Positions 51,513-60,514 of a stretch of 64,000 bases of DNA are shown here, in pieces; positions within the stretch are counted from its first letter, which is position 1, and every line of letters begins with the position of its first letter. Position numbers and translations under genes: made by a program. This DNA comes from Alteromonas sp. RKMC-009 (GTDB taxonomy: Bacteria; Pseudomonadota; Gammaproteobacteria; Enterobacterales; Alteromonadaceae), in the NCBI RefSeq assembly GCF_003584565.2, contig NZ_CP031010.1, positions 372,001 through 436,000 of the forward strand, in the 5' to 3' direction. The notes under the pieces were generated by a model. That model was not told the DNA's origin. It worked only from the letters and a program-made list of their open reading frames with translations, and did not search any database.

Positions 51513-53024
51513 ATGGTACTAAAGCCTGTTCCGGTTGCAGCACTGGCTGGTGGATTACTGGTATTGTCAGCCTGCGTGTCAGTTGCGCCGGATGATTCCT
51601 CCGGCAAGGACTTTATACCTGATGACGGAAAGACCTGGCTAGCCGGCGATCATCATATTCATGGCAAGTTTAGCGCACAATGGAATTGGAATGATGATCC
51701 CCCGTCACCCATTTTCTTTGGTGATGCGCATTACTTTACTGCGTTAAATGCCAGAATGGCGGCATTTCATCAGCTGGACTGGATGGTGACCACCGATCAC
51801 GGCGGCCCGAATCACAGTGTTATTAACCGCAATCTGGCTTATCCGGAACTTGTTGCCTCACGAGCAGCAGTGCCGGACATCATGCAGTTTTACGGGATGG
51901 AATTTGACACTCCCGGCGCGCGGCACAGCACATTGATTATCCCGAAAAGTGAGCAGGAAGTGGATCAACTGTTTACGCTGGAAAGCCGGTATAACCGCAG
52001 AGAAATTTACCCGGACGAATCTCCCAGAGATACACAGGCGTTCATGTTAGAAGCGTTAACTGCTATGCAGAATATGTCGCCACGGCCGCTCCTGACAGTG
52101 AATCATCCTGCCCGGAAAGCTACCGGATTGAATGAATATCAAAAAATTACTCCGCAGAGAATGCGCGAGTGGCAGGACACGGCACCGGATGTGGTAACCG
52201 GCATGACGGCTATTCCCGGCCATCAGGCCGCCACCATAAACCCTGACGGTTCGAATGATCCGGACGCGCCACGTGCAGAATATTTCGGCTACCCCACACA
52301 TGGTGGCACCGATCAAATGTCGGCTGTCGTCGGTGGTGTGTGGGATAAGCTGTTGGCCGAGGGCCGCCGGTGGACGGTAACTGCAGTGTCTGATAGTCAT
52401 GCGCACTACACCGAGGGCCGCACTGATTTCTGGCCAGGCGAATACGCCAAAACCTATGTACGGGCCACCCGGGACTACGACAGCGTGTTAGCGGGCATAC
52501 GTGAAGGCAATGTATTTATTACCACAGGTGATTTAATTGACGAACTTTACGTCAGTATCCGCCAGGGGAAGCAGCGGGCAGATATGGGAGAGATGCTGAA
52601 TCTGCACGGCGGGGAACCTGTTACCGTTACGGTTGCGTTTCACGACCCGCAAAGCGCTAACTTTAATCACCAGTTTCCTGCCGTCGCACGCCTCGATGTC
52701 ATTTTTGGTGAGGTTGTGGGCACGTACCCTGAAACAGACAGCGCACCAACCCGCGTGATCCGGCGTTTTTACCCGCAAGACTGGAAACAGCAGGGCGCGT
52801 ATAAGGTTGTGCAATTTCAGATGCCTGCCCCCAAAGGCAGTGCCTATGTACGTGTGCGCGGCACAAATGTAAAAGATGAACTGGAACCGGAAGTTGATCC
52901 GGCAGGAGAAAACCCCTGGGATGACCTGTGGTTCTACAGTAATCCGGTTTATATACAGTATGCTGATAATGGACTGCCGTTCCGCTGCAATGAATCTGTC
53001 ACCGGCGCATGCGATGATAAGTGA
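51513..53024 (+). CDS. PHP-domain metallohydrolase-like lipoprotein
   Basis: 503 aa. Lipoprotein signal with lipobox LSAC (about residue 22). The PHP (polymerase and histidinol phosphatase) fold motifs are GDHHIHGKFS (about 49), VTTDHGGPNHS (about 92), TVNHPAR (about 198) and SDSHAHYTEG (about 296), with all metal-binding His and Asp present. A C-terminal beta-rich domain follows from about residue 350. PHP enzymes are phosphoesterases or, in the CehA/McbA branch, ester hydrolases. Its place between two paralogous receptors suggests it acts on their ligand. ATG 51513 follows AAGGAG by six bases; an earlier in-frame ATG lies inside the receptor gene. Confidence 0.82.
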   Translation: MVLKPVPVAALAGGLLVLSACVSVAPDDSSGKDFIPDDGKTWLAGDHHIHGKFSAQWNWNDDPPSPIFFGDAHYFTALNARMAAFHQLDWMVTTDHGGPNHSVINRNLAYPELVASRAAVPDIMQFYGMEFDTPGARHSTLIIPKSEQEVDQLFTLESRYNRREIYPDESPRDTQAFMLEALTAMQNMSPRPLLTVNHPARKATGLNEYQKITPQRMREWQDTAPDVVTGMTAIPGHQAATINPDGSNDPDAPRAEYFGYPTHGGTDQMSAVVGGVWDKLLAEGRRWTVTAVSDSHAHYTEGRTDFWPGEYAKTYVRATRDYDSVLAGIREGNVFITTGDLIDELYVSIRQGKQRADMGEMLNLHGGEPVTVTVAFHDPQSANFNHQFPAVARLDVIFGEVVGTYPETDSAPTRVIRRFYPQDWKQQGAYKVVQFQMPAPKGSAYVRVRGTNVKDELEPEVDPAGENPWDDLWFYSNPVYIQYADNGLPFRCNESVTGACDDK

Positions 53025-53544
53025 TCAACCAATTCATTTAGTCGTACCATCGCTGCATATGTCAGATAAAGCCTCCAGTCCTTCGTTGCAAGCACTGATC
53101 AATTCCAAAGTACTAAAACAATACTTGCACAGGCATTCCGCAAGCAGCGAAGAAGCGGCGGACGTTTATCAGGAGTCCATTGCCCGCGTGTTAGAGCAGT
53201 CCCGTGCATCGGTCATTGATAATCCTCTTGCTTATGCATTCCGTGTTGCCCGTAATCTGCTGGCGAAGCGCCGGACACACGAAACTTGTGACATTGAAGA
53301 GCAGCACTGTTACCGGCAGAACCCCGAACTCTATCTTGAAACGCAGCAGCGGATAGAGCTTATTGCTGAGGTGATTAACGCTATGCCGGAACAACGCAGG
53401 CGGGTTTTCGAGATGCGGCGTATTGAAGGTCAAAGTCGGCAAGACATTGCAGCGCGTCTGAATATCTCCGCTGAAGCTGTGACAAAGCATATTTCACGGG
53501 CAATGGCAGACATCCAACTGCAACTGGATAAGGCGGGTAAGTAA
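53014..53544 (+). CDS. FecI-like ECF sigma factor
   Basis: 176 aa. Sigma region 2 is visible in EAADVYQESIARVLE and YAFRVARNLLAKRR, and region 4 in MPEQRRRVFEMRRIEGQSRQ plus IAARLNISAEAVTKHISRAM. It is of the FecI type, controlled by a cytoplasmic/inner-membrane FecR. The start is uncertain: ATG 53014 overlaps the PHP gene by 11 bases, and ATG 53059 is an alternative; neither has a clear ribosome binding site, so translational coupling is likely. TAATG couples it to fecR. Confidence 0.9.
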   Translation: MISDQPIHLVVPSLHMSDKASSPSLQALINSKVLKQYLHRHSASSEEAADVYQESIARVLEQSRASVIDNPLAYAFRVARNLLAKRRTHETCDIEEQHCYRQNPELYLETQQRIELIAEVINAMPEQRRRVFEMRRIEGQSRQDIAARLNISAEAVTKHISRAMADIQLQLDKAGK

Positions 53545-54482
53545 TGGCAAATCAACAGGAACAAGTCTACCTGGAAGCCGGGGAATGGATTGACCGCCTT
53601 GCCGACGGTGAACTGGATGCATTAAACCGGCACCGGTTCGTGCGCTGGTTAGAAAAAAGTGAGTTACACCGCGCGACGCTTGAAAAAATGATCGCTACAT
53701 GGGAAGACCCGACCCTGCAAGCCGCCTTTCTTTCCGCGAAAAAAGTGTCACACCCATCACGAAAACGTACTCTAGTAACATGGGGGAGTGCCGTTGCAGC
53801 GTCATTGCTGGCTATAGCGATTATCTGGCCTGGTTATCGGGGGGAAACAGTTGCACCTTCACCACAATTGCTGACCGCCGCGCATGAAGCGTTAAGCGAT
53901 GGAAGTGAGGTGCAATTGCAGCCCACCAGTGAATTAGCCGTATTATTTTCAGATGATACGCGTTATTTAAACCTGAAAAAGGGCCAGGGGTATTTTGATG
54001 TAGCCAAAGATCGCAGCCGGCCTTTTGTTGTGAAAGTCGGTTTATCTTCAGTAACAGCGGTGGGTACAGCGTTTAACATTGACCGGCAGGAACAACGGGT
54101 AGATGTAGTTGTACACGAAGGTATTGTTGAAGTGCGCGGTAATGCAGACAGTGCGCCGCTTTTACTCAAGGCGGGCGAGCAACTGACTATCGAAAACGGG
54201 GTGGCGGGGCCTGTGGAGAAGGTTGATCTGACACAGCGGGTAGACTGGCGCACCGGATGGATTGAAGTCGAAGATGAGTCTCTGAATTATTTGTTTGAAC
54301 GGCTAAACCGGTATGCGGAAAAACCCATATTGCCGGTGGACAGTGCAGTAGGAAATCGACGTGTTGCAGGGCGATTTAAATTGGAAGAAACGGCACAGAC
54401 GTTAGCTATGTTGGGGTCATTGTATAACCTGGATATTGCTGACACACGCTCGGGTTATGAAATAAGCCGGCAAGCTGATTAA
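53544..54482 (+). CDS. FecR-like anti-sigma/signal transducer
   Basis: 312 aa. An N-terminal anti-sigma domain (EAGEWIDRLADGELDALNRH, FVRWLEKSELHRATLEKM) is followed by one membrane helix (about residues 77-93) and a periplasmic FecR domain (LSDGSEVQLQPTSELAV, VTAVGTAFNI, VHEGIVEVRG). The C-terminal FecR_C region (YLFERLNRYAEKPI) should contact the STN domain of the receptor encoded next. It passes the outer-membrane signal to the sigma factor. Confidence 0.92.
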   Translation: MANQQEQVYLEAGEWIDRLADGELDALNRHRFVRWLEKSELHRATLEKMIATWEDPTLQAAFLSAKKVSHPSRKRTLVTWGSAVAASLLAIAIIWPGYRGETVAPSPQLLTAAHEALSDGSEVQLQPTSELAVLFSDDTRYLNLKKGQGYFDVAKDRSRPFVVKVGLSSVTAVGTAFNIDRQEQRVDVVVHEGIVEVRGNADSAPLLLKAGEQLTIENGVAGPVEKVDLTQRVDWRTGWIEVEDESLNYLFERLNRYAEKPILPVDSAVGNRRVAGRFKLEETAQTLAMLGSLYNLDIADTRSGYEISRQAD

Positions 54483-54488
54483 TTCGCT

Positions 54489-57467
54489 ATGAAGAACCGG
54501 AGTTTTAAAACGTTTGGAACCACGGTGTCATGCGTTTCAGGATGTTTTGTCTCCGGTTGCTTTATCTTCAGTTTTTCGCCGGGCTGTGTGGTTGCCGGTG
54601 AATCCCTGCCCGCCGGGAACATCCCTCCGGTCCCGTTGGCTCAGATTGTTACTGAGTTCAGCCGTGACGCCGGGGAAACTGTCGCATTTGATCCTGCGTT
54701 ACTGAAAGGGTTAACGGCTACGCCGCCGTCGCGACATACTATCAGTACGCAAGAGATCTCTGCCTTGCTTCGACCATTTTCCCTTTGTCTGGAACCGGTG
54801 CAAAATGGCCGGGTTATCCGCCAGTGCGATTCTCCGCTCAGCGATAATACTGGCAGCTCCGGCGCCACGCCCACAGAAAATAACGCCGTAACCCGCACTC
54901 ATCCTACTGTAGAAATTGAAGTTACCGGATTTCGCCAGTCGTTGATCCGTGCCAGAGAGATTAAGCGTCTTGCGATGGTGACGCAGGAAACGATTTTGTC
55001 GGAAGATATCGCTGATTTTCCTGATTTAAACCTTGCTGATGCTTTGCAGCGTATTCCCGGAATCACTATTACCCGTGAAGGTGGAGAGGGGCGGCAAATA
55101 TCCTTACGAGGATTGGGACCTGACTTTACCCGCGTAAAGGTGAATGGCATGGAAGCGATGGCTATGACGTCTTCTGCCATGGATGCCCGGGGAAGCGTAA
55201 GCCGGACCCGTGCCTTTGATTTTACACTTTTTGCATCAGAGCTTTTCAACCGTATCGATGTGAGTAAGTCTTACTCGGTTGAGCAGGACGAAGGCGGTAT
55301 CGGCGGGACGGTGATGCTGCATACGCCGAAACCATTCGATTTTGCAGACAACATCAATACTGTTGCTTTTAAGCAAAGCTACAACGGGAACAGCAAGGAA
55401 TCAGATCCCGGCATTCTTGGCTTATTCAGCCGCCGGAATGACACATTCGGTGGACTTATCTCCGTTGCTTACAGCCAACGGCATACCACTGAATTTGGCA
55501 CCAATACAACGCGATGGCGGCAGGAGAAAAAAAGCTATAGCGGAGAGACGGACAGTGAATTACAGCAAGCACTGGAGCAGGGGGAATTCTGGTTCCCCAG
55601 AGGGCACCGTTATTCGCTCTGGAATAATAATCAACGCAGAATTGGTGTGACGACATCCTTGCAATACGCGCCGGATGATAACTGGCAACTGACGTTGAAT
55701 GGCATGGCCAGCCGGTTACACAATTCCCTCGATGAACATCATAGTGCGGTGAAGGACAACGACGATGTGAGTGTTGTGGTATGGGAGCAGAACCGGACTG
55801 ACAAGGAAGTATTATTTGCCAAATACACCGACGCAACATGGCGGATAGAAACCCGCGAAGATGAAAACACATCGACGTTCTATCAGCTAAGTCTGGACAG
55901 TGAATGGCAGGTATCACCGGCATTTCGTGTCGATTTTCTTGTGGGTACCAGTGCCAGTGATTACTCGCAACCTAAAGTAAACAAAGTCAATATTCGCAAA
56001 ACGGGTGTTGATATTGTTACAGATTTTCGCGAAGACCGCTTTTACGGCGAGAGCTATTCTACCAACATGGATACGGCATCGCTAAGCGGTTTAACGGTAA
56101 AAGATCTCTATTTTCAGGAAAATACCATGCGCTCGTCATTTCATAACGCAAAAGCATCGTTGCGTTATTTGTTGGAAAGTGGCGATGCGCTGTCGGCGGG
56201 TATTCAGGTTAAATCATTTAAAAATACCGGGGTTGACCGCGCCCGCAGCGTATACCCTGCACAAAGTGATGAGCAGATATCTGCCGCACAGTTGTCGCTG
56301 TTTAACCAGCACCCGGACAAAGCGTGGGTTCAGGGAGATTTGGCGGCTATTCAATCGTACTATGGTTTGGCAGATATCAAGCTGACGGGCGACGACATTG
56401 TTGAAAGTACTAACTTTGATTTGAAAGAAGATACTTACGCGTTATATGGCATGTACGACAGTACCGGAAGCTGGCTTGGAAAACCGTTCTACACGCAAAG
56501 CGGAGTCCGGTATTTTTCAACCCGCTTTTATACCTCAGGCCTGCAAAAAGGTGAGCCTGCTACCGTTTCGAAAACATACGACGATGTACTTTTTAGTATG
56601 AATGCCGTTCTGGAATTAAGCGACGACTGGCTTTGGCGCGCCAGTGTGGATGAAAACATCACGCGTCCTTCTATCCACGATGTAGCTATTACTGCCGAAG
56701 TCTCTCAGGCATCCAGAAATGAGGGAGATATTGGCAGGATTTTTATTGGCAATCCTTATTTGAAGCCACTGAAGTCAGTGAACGCTGAAACGGGCATTGA
56801 GTGGTATTTTGATGAAGGGGGCATACTGGCGATTTCCGGCTTTTTCAAAAAAATAGACAACTTCGTAGTTGAGGAAGTTAAAGCTATGCCATACCGGGCG
56901 CTCGGTTTACCGGCGAGTTTGTTGCAGGAAGGAGACAGCGAAGATGATATCTTTTATGTCAGTACGCCTCAAAATACCGATTCCACTACGTTTAAGGGGT
57001 TCGAATTAGCGTATTCCCGGGATTTGAACTTTCTGCCATCTCCGTTTGATAGTCTTGGCGTTAACGCAAACTTTACCTACGCAGAAGGCACAACATTGTA
57101 CAGAGACGTGCAGGGAACTGGCGAAAATCAGGTTAAAACCTTTGCCGGTTTATCAAGGCGTAGCTACAACTTCACCCTGTATTACGATCAGCAACACTGG
57201 TCTGCCCGTGTTTCTGCAGCTTACCGCAGCCCCTATATTTTGTCCGTTCAGCCCGGAAACACCGATCAGGATGAATCCGGCTATCACGCGACGACTTACA
57301 TTGATGCCTCGGCCAGTATTCAGTTATCCGGCTCATTGAAAATGACCATTGAAGGATTAAATCTGACTAACGTAAGAGAAGAACTGTATAGTGATTCGAA
57401 CGATCGTGCCTACAATACCACAACGAGTGGACGGACATTTTTGGTTGGAATCACTGCGGAGCTATAG
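54489..57467 (+). CDS. TonB-dependent transducer with STN signalling domain
   Basis: 992 aa. After the signal region (to about residue 40) comes an STN domain (PLAQIVTEFSRDAGETVAFD through SALLRPFSLCLE, about 48-100), a linker, the plug (DIADFPDLNLADALQRIPGI, GRQISLRGLGPDFTRVKVNG) and the barrel ending TSGRTFLVGITAEL. The STN is the periplasmic contact for FecR. It is the fourth gene of the PHP-sigma-FecR-receptor series and a paralogue of the receptor at 48776. Ligand unknown. Confidence 0.92.
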   Translation: MKNRSFKTFGTTVSCVSGCFVSGCFIFSFSPGCVVAGESLPAGNIPPVPLAQIVTEFSRDAGETVAFDPALLKGLTATPPSRHTISTQEISALLRPFSLCLEPVQNGRVIRQCDSPLSDNTGSSGATPTENNAVTRTHPTVEIEVTGFRQSLIRAREIKRLAMVTQETILSEDIADFPDLNLADALQRIPGITITREGGEGRQISLRGLGPDFTRVKVNGMEAMAMTSSAMDARGSVSRTRAFDFTLFASELFNRIDVSKSYSVEQDEGGIGGTVMLHTPKPFDFADNINTVAFKQSYNGNSKESDPGILGLFSRRNDTFGGLISVAYSQRHTTEFGTNTTRWRQEKKSYSGETDSELQQALEQGEFWFPRGHRYSLWNNNQRRIGVTTSLQYAPDDNWQLTLNGMASRLHNSLDEHHSAVKDNDDVSVVVWEQNRTDKEVLFAKYTDATWRIETREDENTSTFYQLSLDSEWQVSPAFRVDFLVGTSASDYSQPKVNKVNIRKTGVDIVTDFREDRFYGESYSTNMDTASLSGLTVKDLYFQENTMRSSFHNAKASLRYLLESGDALSAGIQVKSFKNTGVDRARSVYPAQSDEQISAAQLSLFNQHPDKAWVQGDLAAIQSYYGLADIKLTGDDIVESTNFDLKEDTYALYGMYDSTGSWLGKPFYTQSGVRYFSTRFYTSGLQKGEPATVSKTYDDVLFSMNAVLELSDDWLWRASVDENITRPSIHDVAITAEVSQASRNEGDIGRIFIGNPYLKPLKSVNAETGIEWYFDEGGILAISGFFKKIDNFVVEEVKAMPYRALGLPASLLQEGDSEDDIFYVSTPQNTDSTTFKGFELAYSRDLNFLPSPFDSLGVNANFTYAEGTTLYRDVQGTGENQVKTFAGLSRRSYNFTLYYDQQHWSARVSAAYRSPYILSVQPGNTDQDESGYHATTYIDASASIQLSGSLKMTIEGLNLTNVREELYSDSNDRAYNTTTSGRTFLVGITAEL

Positions 57468-57497
57468 CTTCTTTTGCTGAGAACTAACGCCCTCCAA

Positions 57498-58415
57498 TCA
57501 GGAGAGCGCTGCTATATGCTTATAAAACGCGTCTTTTTCCACAATCGCGCCGGGATAGCTGATGACTGTGGCGGCGACTTTTGCGCCGAAGCTGGCAGAG
57601 TCGGTAACATCTTTACCCGACAAGCGTGCTGACAGGTAGCCGCCATTGAACGCATCACCGGCTGCGGTGGTATCGACAACGGTTTCTACACGTTCAACCG
57701 GTACGATGCAATGACTGTCCTGTTCGTAGATGTGCACGCCGACAGCGCCGTTCTTCACGATGATCTCTTTAACGCCGAGATCTGCAACATGCTGGTGGAT
57801 GGCATCCACGTCAGTGTGGCCATATAACGCCAGATGATCATCACCGCCCGGAAAGGCGATATCTGAATGAGAATAGGCTTTGTCTGTCCATAACTGAGCG
57901 TGCTCAGGGCCGGGCCACAGACGCGGGCGATAATTGGGGTCAAAGACCACTTTACCGCCTTTCGCACGAAAACCATCAATCAAATCGAACAGCTTCAGGC
58001 GCTGCACTTCATCCAGAATGGCAAGCGAAATGCCGCTGAAATAGAATACATCCGCGTTGCTTAAATCCCCGCGCATAAGGTTCAGCGTTTGAGTAGCCGC
58101 TGAGTTTGCCCGCCAGTAGGCGAAAGTACGTTCGCCGTGCTTATCCGTGCGCACCATGTACAGGCCGAGATTCCGGTCTTCGCTGCGGTATACCTGGTCG
58201 GTATTGATTTCCTCGTCGCCCATTTTAAACAGCAACTCGTCACTTAAGAAGTCCGCGCCGATAGCGGTTAAGTAGCTTACTGAAATATCACGGGCGCAGC
58301 GCTTCAGGTACACAGCAGTGTTATAGGTGTCGCCGGCGTAGCCTTTAGACAGTGTGTCGGCACCACGGTTAACCAGCTCAACCATGCACTCGCCGAAAAT
58401 GACAATGCGGCTCAT
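57498..58415 (-). CDS. kdgK: 2-keto-3-deoxygluconate kinase (PfkB family)
   Basis: 305 aa ribokinase-fold enzyme. GECMVELVNRG at the start, the substrate lid with KGYAGDTYNTAVYLKR, and PfkB signature DTTAAGDAFNGGYL near residue 248 with the catalytic Asp. It converts KDG to KDPG for Eda. It overlaps eda by four bases (ATGA) and ends the left-going uronate operon. Confidence 0.93.
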   Translation of the reverse strand: MSRIVIFGECMVELVNRGADTLSKGYAGDTYNTAVYLKRCARDISVSYLTAIGADFLSDELLFKMGDEEINTDQVYRSEDRNLGLYMVRTDKHGERTFAYWRANSAATQTLNLMRGDLSNADVFYFSGISLAILDEVQRLKLFDLIDGFRAKGGKVVFDPNYRPRLWPGPEHAQLWTDKAYSHSDIAFPGGDDHLALYGHTDVDAIHQHVADLGVKEIIVKNGAVGVHIYEQDSHCIVPVERVETVVDTTAAGDAFNGGYLSARLSGKDVTDSASFGAKVAATVISYPGAIVEKDAFYKHIAALS

Positions 58416-59050
58416 GGTCGTAACCCTTCAAATGCCTCCAGCGCCTGCTTGCAGGTGTCTGTGATGCCTTGCCAGTTTTCTGCTTTTACCATGTCAGACG
58501 GGATCATCCACGACCCGCCTACGGCAAACACATTTTTCAGGCTCAGATAGTCGTTCAGGTTACTGCCGGAAATACCGCCGGTGGGGCAGAACGAGATATT
58601 CTGAAAGATGCCGCCCAGTGCTTTTAACATTGGCGCGCCGCCGCTTAAGTGGGCCGGGAAGAATTTGAGTTCGGTAAGGCCGTATTCACTGGCCATCAGA
58701 ATGTCCGCAGGATTACTGGTGCCGGGAATAAACGGCACCCCTGACGACATTAATCCGTCCAGTAAACGGGGGCTGACGGTGGGCGTCACCAGAAACTGGC
58801 TGCCGGCTTCTACCGCTTCCTTTGCGTGCTCAGGGCTGAGCACAGTACCCATGCCTACAACCATATCCGGAAATGCTTCACGGATAGCTGTCACAGAAGC
58901 CGCCGCAGCGTCTGTACGGCGCACCACTTCCAGGTTTTTAAGTCCGCTGGCTTCTACTGCTTTTGCAATATTCAGGGCTTGTTCTACCGAATCTGCCTGC
59001 AAAATTGGCAAAATCGGAGCGCCTTTCACAATGTGTTTAATGCCTTTCAT
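58412..59050 (-). CDS. eda: KDPG aldolase
   Basis: 212 aa. The Schiff-base Lys is in LKFFPAHLSGG (about residue 130), the catalytic Glu in NLEVVRRT (about 44), and GMGTVLSPEHA and FIPGTSNPAD are conserved. It splits KDPG into pyruvate and glyceraldehyde-3-phosphate, serving both the uronate and the gluconate route. ATG 59050 follows GGAG by seven bases and overlaps the reductase stop (TAATG). Confidence 0.94.
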   Translation of the reverse strand: MKGIKHIVKGAPILPILQADSVEQALNIAKAVEASGLKNLEVVRRTDAAAASVTAIREAFPDMVVGMGTVLSPEHAKEAVEAGSQFLVTPTVSPRLLDGLMSSGVPFIPGTSNPADILMASEYGLTELKFFPAHLSGGAPMLKALGGIFQNISFCPTGGISGSNLNDYLSLKNVFAVGGSWMIPSDMVKAENWQGITDTCKQALEAFEGLRP

Positions 59051-60510
59051 TATAGCTCTCCCAGGCATGCAGCCATTGTTTCAGGTGTAATGTTGCTGAG
59101 TTTTTCAACCTGACCGTGCACAGTGTCACGGAATGCCTGGTTGTCAGACAATTCAGCAAACACGTCACGTTCATTCAGTACTGCATCCGTCAGTGCTTTC
59201 GTATCGCCGCTGTGTTTTTCAGCCAGCGACAATAAACGCTCAGCCATCGGGTCGGTAATGGTTTCACCCGCCGCCTGACGTTTAGCGATAAACAGAATCC
59301 ACGCAGCAACAGGCACGCTCAGCAGGTTAAAGCTGGCTTTGGCTTTAATGCGGTCGCGTACGGTATTCAGAATGCGGAAAGGCAGCTTTTGTGAGCCGTC
59401 CCAGGCAATCTGCGCCAGTAAATGACGGATATGTTTGTTGTGATAGCGGTTCAGAATGTCATCGGCGTAGGCTGATAAATCCATTTTGTCACCGGCATCA
59501 ATAGTCGGCAGTATTTCTTCTTTCAGCAGGCGGCAGATGAAGGCTTCCATATCGGGTTTGCTGATGGCTTCAAATACCGTGTCGATACCACATAACGTAC
59601 CGGTGTAGGCCAGAGTGGAGTGGGTGCCGTTAAGCACACGCAGTTTGGCTTTTTCAAACAGATGCACATCGTCGGTGAAGGTCACGCCTACTTTGTCCCA
59701 GGCGGGACGGGGACCGCTGAATTTGTCTTCCACGACCCACTGGGTGAAGGCTTCGCGCTGAATCGGCCACTCGTCGGTGACACCCAGAGCAGCAGCCGTC
59801 TGGCTCACCAGCGCATCGTCGGTAGCCGGCGTAATGCTGTCTACCATGGTGTTAGGGAAACAAATGTTCTTGCTGATCCACGCAGCCAGTTCGCTGTCGA
59901 GTAACTGAGCGAATGCCACAACGGCCGCACCCAGTTTGCTGCCGTTATCAGACAGGTTGTCGCAACTGACGATGGTGATCTCGCTGGCGTCGTTTTCTTT
60001 GCGTACTTTAAGTGCAGCAACCAGTAATCCGATAGCCGATACCGGCTCTTCCGGAAAATCTTTATCGTGCAGGATATCCGGATGGGCAGCATCGAGTTTG
60101 CCCTGGTTGTCCAGGCAATAGCCTTTCTCAGTGATGGTCAGCGTAACGATATGTGTTGCGGGTGCAGTCAGCGACGCCATGATGGCATCGCGGTCTTCAC
60201 CTAACACGTACACGTTATTCATTGCGCCGATGATCTGAGTATACGGCTCGTTGTCCAGTACAACCAGTGAAAACAGATTATCCTGGCCGGACAGTTTTTC
60301 TTTCAGGCTTTTACTGCGCATAGACACGCCGTCAATACGCCAGTTGCCGCCGTGGGCCATGGCCAGATCGGTATACACCGCCTGGTGGGCGCGGTGAAAT
60401 GCGCCCGGGCCAATATGCACAATGCCGGTGGTGGTGGCATTCACATCGTATTGAGGCTGTTTTACTTCTGACGGCAAGTCCGCCAGCGTAGAGAAATTCA
60501 GACGTGCCAT
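59050..60510 (-). CDS. uxuB: Hexuronate (fructuronate-type) reductase, mannitol dehydrogenase family
   Basis: 486 aa NAD-dependent polyol dehydrogenase. GIVHIGPGAFHRAHQA (residues 29-44) binds the nucleotide. LTITEKGYC, DNLSDNG and KLRVLNGTHSTLAY with the catalytic Lys are UxuB-type rather than UxaB-type. UxuB reduces fructuronate to mannonate. Yet the neighbour gene encodes altronate dehydratase, whose substrate comes from tagaturonate, so the physiological substrate is open. ATG 60510 is four bases past the uxaC stop; the longer open frame upstream runs through uxaC and is discarded. Confidence 0.85.
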   Translation of the reverse strand: MARLNFSTLADLPSEVKQPQYDVNATTTGIVHIGPGAFHRAHQAVYTDLAMAHGGNWRIDGVSMRSKSLKEKLSGQDNLFSLVVLDNEPYTQIIGAMNNVYVLGEDRDAIMASLTAPATHIVTLTITEKGYCLDNQGKLDAAHPDILHDKDFPEEPVSAIGLLVAALKVRKENDASEITIVSCDNLSDNGSKLGAAVVAFAQLLDSELAAWISKNICFPNTMVDSITPATDDALVSQTAAALGVTDEWPIQREAFTQWVVEDKFSGPRPAWDKVGVTFTDDVHLFEKAKLRVLNGTHSTLAYTGTLCGIDTVFEAISKPDMEAFICRLLKEEILPTIDAGDKMDLSAYADDILNRYHNKHIRHLLAQIAWDGSQKLPFRILNTVRDRIKAKASFNLLSVPVAAWILFIAKRQAAGETITDPMAERLLSLAEKHSGDTKALTDAVLNERDVFAELSDNQAFRDTVHGQVEKLSNITPETMAACLGEL

Positions 60511-60514
60511 GCGG

